Source: an uncultured Bacteroidales bacterium (GTDB lineage: Bacteria > Bacteroidota > Bacteroidia > Bacteroidales > Muribaculaceae). Taken from it: a stretch of 64,000 nucleotides of DNA. This document shows, piece by piece, positions 61,229-64,000 of the stretch. The position numbers were made by a program, and so were the translations under genes. The DNA is taken from assembly GCA_900539915.1 (NCBI GenBank), contig UQDU01000001.1, positions 62,001 to 126,000 on the forward strand, given 5' to 3'. The stretch's first letter is position 1, and every line of letters starts with the position of its first letter. The notes beneath the pieces were generated by a model. That model was not told the DNA's origin. It worked only from the letters and a program-made list of their open reading frames with translations, and made no database searches.

Positions 61229-62710
61229 ATGGAAATGGAACCTAACCAAAAACCGTCGGAAGGCGGCAACAAGCCTAATCCGACAGGAAAAATCGCTCTG
61301 ATCATACTCATAGCCATATTCATCGTGGCTGGTGTGTCATGCCTTCCATTGCAAAAATGGACAGGCGGACGCATCAAGGACTTCAATCTCCTCGGCGACA
61401 TACTGCCTCTGAGCGAGGACTCTTCATTCATCCAACAGGGAGCCGACATCGTGGACCCCGAACTGCTGCGCATACGCCAGCAGAGCGAATCAGAAGCCGC
61501 TGTCAACCAGCATGCCGACCTCTACGGCATGGAGAAGGAGCCGGAAGGCGGCTGGACACCCTCTGACACCGTCAGACCTTACGTTGACCCCGACACCATA
61601 GTACAGCAACCCAAGCAAAACCGTGTAGGCAACCTTGTGGCCATCGAAGACTACACCACAGGGGGCCGCGGACTCCGCGCCCTGAAAGCTGCCATAGCTG
61701 CCGGTCGCCTCGGACGCATAGCCGTAGTGGGCGACAGCTATATCGAGGGCGATATATTCACCCAGAATCTCCGCGAGCAGCTCCAGGAAGCCTATGGAGG
61801 CGAAGGCGTAGGATATATGAGCCTCTACAGCGATTTCCCCGGATTCCGCCGCTCTGTCAAGCAGGGAGGCAGCGGATGGCACACCTATGACCCCAACAAG
61901 AAAGCCAAAAACATATACCTCGGTCTGGCTGAGCACTACTATGTCCCCACCGGCAATGCTGTAGCCACATACAAGGGATCGACAGCTCTCAAGCATGTGG
62001 AGCAGTGGAGCAAATCACAGTTCCTATTCATAGCACCCGACAACACCGTCATCTCCACCAAGAGCGGAGAGGGCGACTGGACCGACCATCAGATACAGGG
62101 AAGCGAGCGTGTGCAGTGCCTGACCATCGACGGCACCACAAGCGACTTCCAGCTCAAGACATCCGACACATCCCTCATAGGACTCGGCGTATGGCTTGAC
62201 GGCACCAGCGGCATTGCCGTAGACTGCATGTCGTCACGCGGCTTCTCAGGCGTAACCCTACTGCGCGTCAACGCCGCACTGTGCCGCGCCATGGCCAAGG
62301 TCATCAATTACGACCTCATCATACTCGAATTCGGCATCAACGCCATGACCTCATCGCAGACCGACTACTCGCTGTATTCACGCAAGATGGTAGAAGTAAT
62401 CAACCATGTGCGCACATGCTATCCCACAGCCGACATCCTGGTCATGGGCATAGGCGACCGCGGCGAGAAACGCGGTGCAGAAGTCCACTCCATGAAATCA
62501 GCCCCCTACATGGTGGCAGCCCAGCGTGAAGCCGCACGCAAAGCCCACTGCCTGTTCTGGGACACAAGGGAGGCCATGGGCGGCAACGACGCCATAGTAG
62601 CATGGGCCAAGGCCGGCAAAGCCAACAAAGACTATATCCACATGACCCATCAGGGCGGTGCCGAACTTGCCACTCTCCTGTTCAACGCACTCCGTCTGGA
62701 GTTAAAATGA
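61229..62710 (+). CDS. Membrane-anchored SGNH/GDSL hydrolase
   Basis: A 493-residue protein with one N-terminal membrane span (IALIILIAIFIVAGVSCLPL) and an extracytoplasmic SGNH domain: block I VVGDSYIEGD, block III FGINAMTSSQ and block V DYIHMTHQGG with the catalytic Asp and His. Such proteins often act as O-acyltransferases or esterases for cell-wall or polysaccharide, beside an MBOAT protein. It is followed 59 bases later by a second SGNH gene; any MBOAT partner would lie beyond the window. Confidence 0.83.
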   Translation: MEMEPNQKPSEGGNKPNPTGKIALIILIAIFIVAGVSCLPLQKWTGGRIKDFNLLGDILPLSEDSSFIQQGADIVDPELLRIRQQSESEAAVNQHADLYGMEKEPEGGWTPSDTVRPYVDPDTIVQQPKQNRVGNLVAIEDYTTGGRGLRALKAAIAAGRLGRIAVVGDSYIEGDIFTQNLREQLQEAYGGEGVGYMSLYSDFPGFRRSVKQGGSGWHTYDPNKKAKNIYLGLAEHYYVPTGNAVATYKGSTALKHVEQWSKSQFLFIAPDNTVISTKSGEGDWTDHQIQGSERVQCLTIDGTTSDFQLKTSDTSLIGLGVWLDGTSGIAVDCMSSRGFSGVTLLRVNAALCRAMAKVINYDLIILEFGINAMTSSQTDYSLYSRKMVEVINHVRTCYPTADILVMGIGDRGEKRGAEVHSMKSAPYMVAAQREAARKAHCLFWDTREAMGGNDAIVAWAKAGKANKDYIHMTHQGGAELATLLFNALRLELK

Positions 62711-62769
62711 CCCCTTAACCCCGACCCTCTCACCTCGACCGATCACTCCTCAAACATAACATTAACGAC

Positions 62770-64000
62770 ATGACCTACACATCACGCACCTCCCTGATAT
62801 TAGCCGCAGTGCTGTCGCTATCGTTCGCCCCGATGGCGGCCAGTCCGACCAACCCCACGCCTCCCGTAATCACTCCGGCCAGTCCGGCAGACGATTCCGA
62901 GGAAGAGGAAACCAGCGAAGTCACCGAAGCTGACGAAGAAGAAGACAGCGATGCTGCCGCTCCTCATGAAACCGTCACCGAGGAAATCGCCGAGGACGAT
63001 AACTCCGCGGAGCGCGAAAACGAGGTAGTCATAGCCCCCGACGACAATGACATAGATATCCCCGTGCCGTCATTTATCAACCAGAAGGCCAACGTCATCA
63101 ACCTCAACGGTGCCGACTGGTCTAATCTGCGCAGAGCTGTCAACGCACACAAGATACGCCCACTGTCAATCCTCAACATCGGCGACAGCCATATCCAGGC
63201 CAACATGGGCACAGGTGTGACACGCGAGCTGCTGCAATACAAGTATGGCAACGCCGGCCGAGGCATAATCACCCCTCTGCGCATGAGCGGCACCAACCAG
63301 CCCTACGACTACACTTTCTCGTCATCTCTCCCCTACACTGCCGTCAAATTGATGAAAGCGCCATGGAAACGCACCATGGGTTTCACCGGCACATCCATCA
63401 CCCCCTCGACCTCGCTGAGCAACATCACCATAGGCACACGCACTGAGGAAGACTATAATCCCTTCAATGCCATCACGCTGTTTCACAAAGGCAAGATGGT
63501 CATATCTGGTGTCACCGACGAGATGGGCAACAAAATCGCCTTCACACAGCACCCCTCACGTGACTTTACATATCTCAAACTCGCCTCGCCTCAGACACGT
63601 GTGACCATCAGCTACGAAAACCTCGGCGACCTGACCCTTTTCGGAGCCAATCTGTCGGGCGGACGTCCGGGTGTCTTCTACCACTCCATAGGCAACAACG
63701 GCGCAACTTACGACACCTATAACCGCATCGGCGATATGGGTGCCTCCATCAAGCCCCTCAACCCCAACCTTGTCATCCTCTCGTTAGGAACCAACGAGGC
63801 TTTCGGACGGCTTGACACAGCACGTCTGCGCAACAGCATCGACAAGCTGGTCAAGGACATACGCGAATCCAACCCCACCGCCGAAATAGTGCTCGTGACC
63901 CCGATGGAGTGCTATCGCACCACCACCAAGACCGTCACCAAGAAGATTCCCGTCAAATCCAAAAAGCGCAAAGGTAAAAAACGCAGAGTGACACGCTACA
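62770..64000 (+). CDS. Secreted SGNH/GDSL hydrolase, cut by the window end
   Basis: At least 410 residues; the 3' end is beyond the window. Signal peptide (TSLILAAVLSLSFAPMAA); an acidic low-complexity linker of about 60 residues rich in Glu, Asp and Ala (EEEETSEVTEADEEEDSD); then an SGNH domain with ILNIGDSHIQANMG (block I) and ILSLGTNEAFG (block III). The visible end is very basic (KKIPVKSKKRKGKKRR). It pairs with the upstream SGNH gene, and the two probably serve the same cell-surface acylation or deacylation process (inference). Confidence 0.78.
   Translation, partial: MTYTSRTSLILAAVLSLSFAPMAASPTNPTPPVITPASPADDSEEEETSEVTEADEEEDSDAAAPHETVTEEIAEDDNSAERENEVVIAPDDNDIDIPVPSFINQKANVINLNGADWSNLRRAVNAHKIRPLSILNIGDSHIQANMGTGVTRELLQYKYGNAGRGIITPLRMSGTNQPYDYTFSSSLPYTAVKLMKAPWKRTMGFTGTSITPSTSLSNITIGTRTEEDYNPFNAITLFHKGKMVISGVTDEMGNKIAFTQHPSRDFTYLKLASPQTRVTISYENLGDLTLFGANLSGGRPGVFYHSIGNNGATYDTYNRIGDMGASIKPLNPNLVILSLGTNEAFGRLDTARLRNSIDKLVKDIRESNPTAEIVLVTPMECYRTTTKTVTKKIPVKSKKRKGKKRRVTRY

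Noticed and set aside
1..64000. tRNA, rRNA and CRISPR loci
   Set aside because: I looked for T-loop-like motifs, rRNA-like conserved stretches and regularly spaced repeats and found none. The GAGGGACA cluster is too irregularly spaced to be a CRISPR.

Overview
The window is chromosomal DNA from a Bacteroidales bacterium, most likely an uncultured gut member of the Muribaculaceae or a close relative (inference). The reasons are: type IX secretion genes porQ and porV, a DUF4301 gene, the VirE/BT4734-like and Spy-like families, and many upstream regions carrying the Bacteroidetes sigma-factor motif (TTTG or TTG, about 20 bases, then TAnnTTTG) with few Shine-Dalgarno sequences. The backbone looks moderately GC-rich. 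No tRNA, rRNA or CRISPR array was seen.

Layout. 0.1-9 kb: carA-carB (minus), an orphan TPR histidine kinase whose phospho-acceptor His is replaced by Asn, and an ABC-F ATPase. 9-14.3 kb: a phosphate-type porin; a frameshifted glucose-1-phosphatase-like gene; a stretch of gene remnants (small zinc-finger lipoprotein, DUF1016/YhcG nuclease); and udk-lptB. 14.4-22 kb, all plus: mlaE-mlaF; a dTDP-3-amino-3,6-dideoxyhexose block (rfbB, rfbA, FdtA-like ketoisomerase, FdtB-like aminotransferase); a membrane-anchored nuclease; and mnmE.

21.98-28.81 kb is the most unusual region. It is an AT-rich island lying exactly between two copies of the last 16 bases of the mnmE coding frame, so it looks like a site-specifically inserted element that rebuilt the mnmE 3' end. 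It encodes an ADP-ribosylglycohydrolase, a 766-residue fusion (DUF1810 plus a macro-like ADP-ribose-type domain plus unknown domains), two radical SAM proteins (one HemW-like), and an acidic Api92/YubB-like protein. A cluster of GAGGGACA repeats lies beside the right end. No integrase is present. Two island genes have strong Shine-Dalgarno sites, unlike their surroundings. I propose it as a candidate undescribed NAD/ADP-ribose plus radical-SAM system (inference).

29-33.4 kb: a secreted protein with a T9SS-style tail, then a tightly overlapping minus-strand operon porQ-cmk-ispH-exonuclease-lipoprotein. 33.6-36 kb: a TonB-type protein and decayed accessory genes. 36-39.9 kb: DUF4301, a GNAT acetyltransferase, a Cys/His-rich Spy-like protein and rpsU, followed by a palindromic MITE-like repeat. 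40.4-48.1 kb, minus: an M16 protease, a six-hairpin glycosidase-like lipoprotein, mltG and an AI-2E-family transporter. 48.2-64 kb: an MFS transporter, a DUF4332 gene with an apparent ATA start, an NlpC/P60 lipoprotein, htrA, metF, porV, ispF, a ferredoxin-type membrane protein, ftsY, rimO, isochorismate synthase, and two SGNH hydrolases, the second cut by the window edge.
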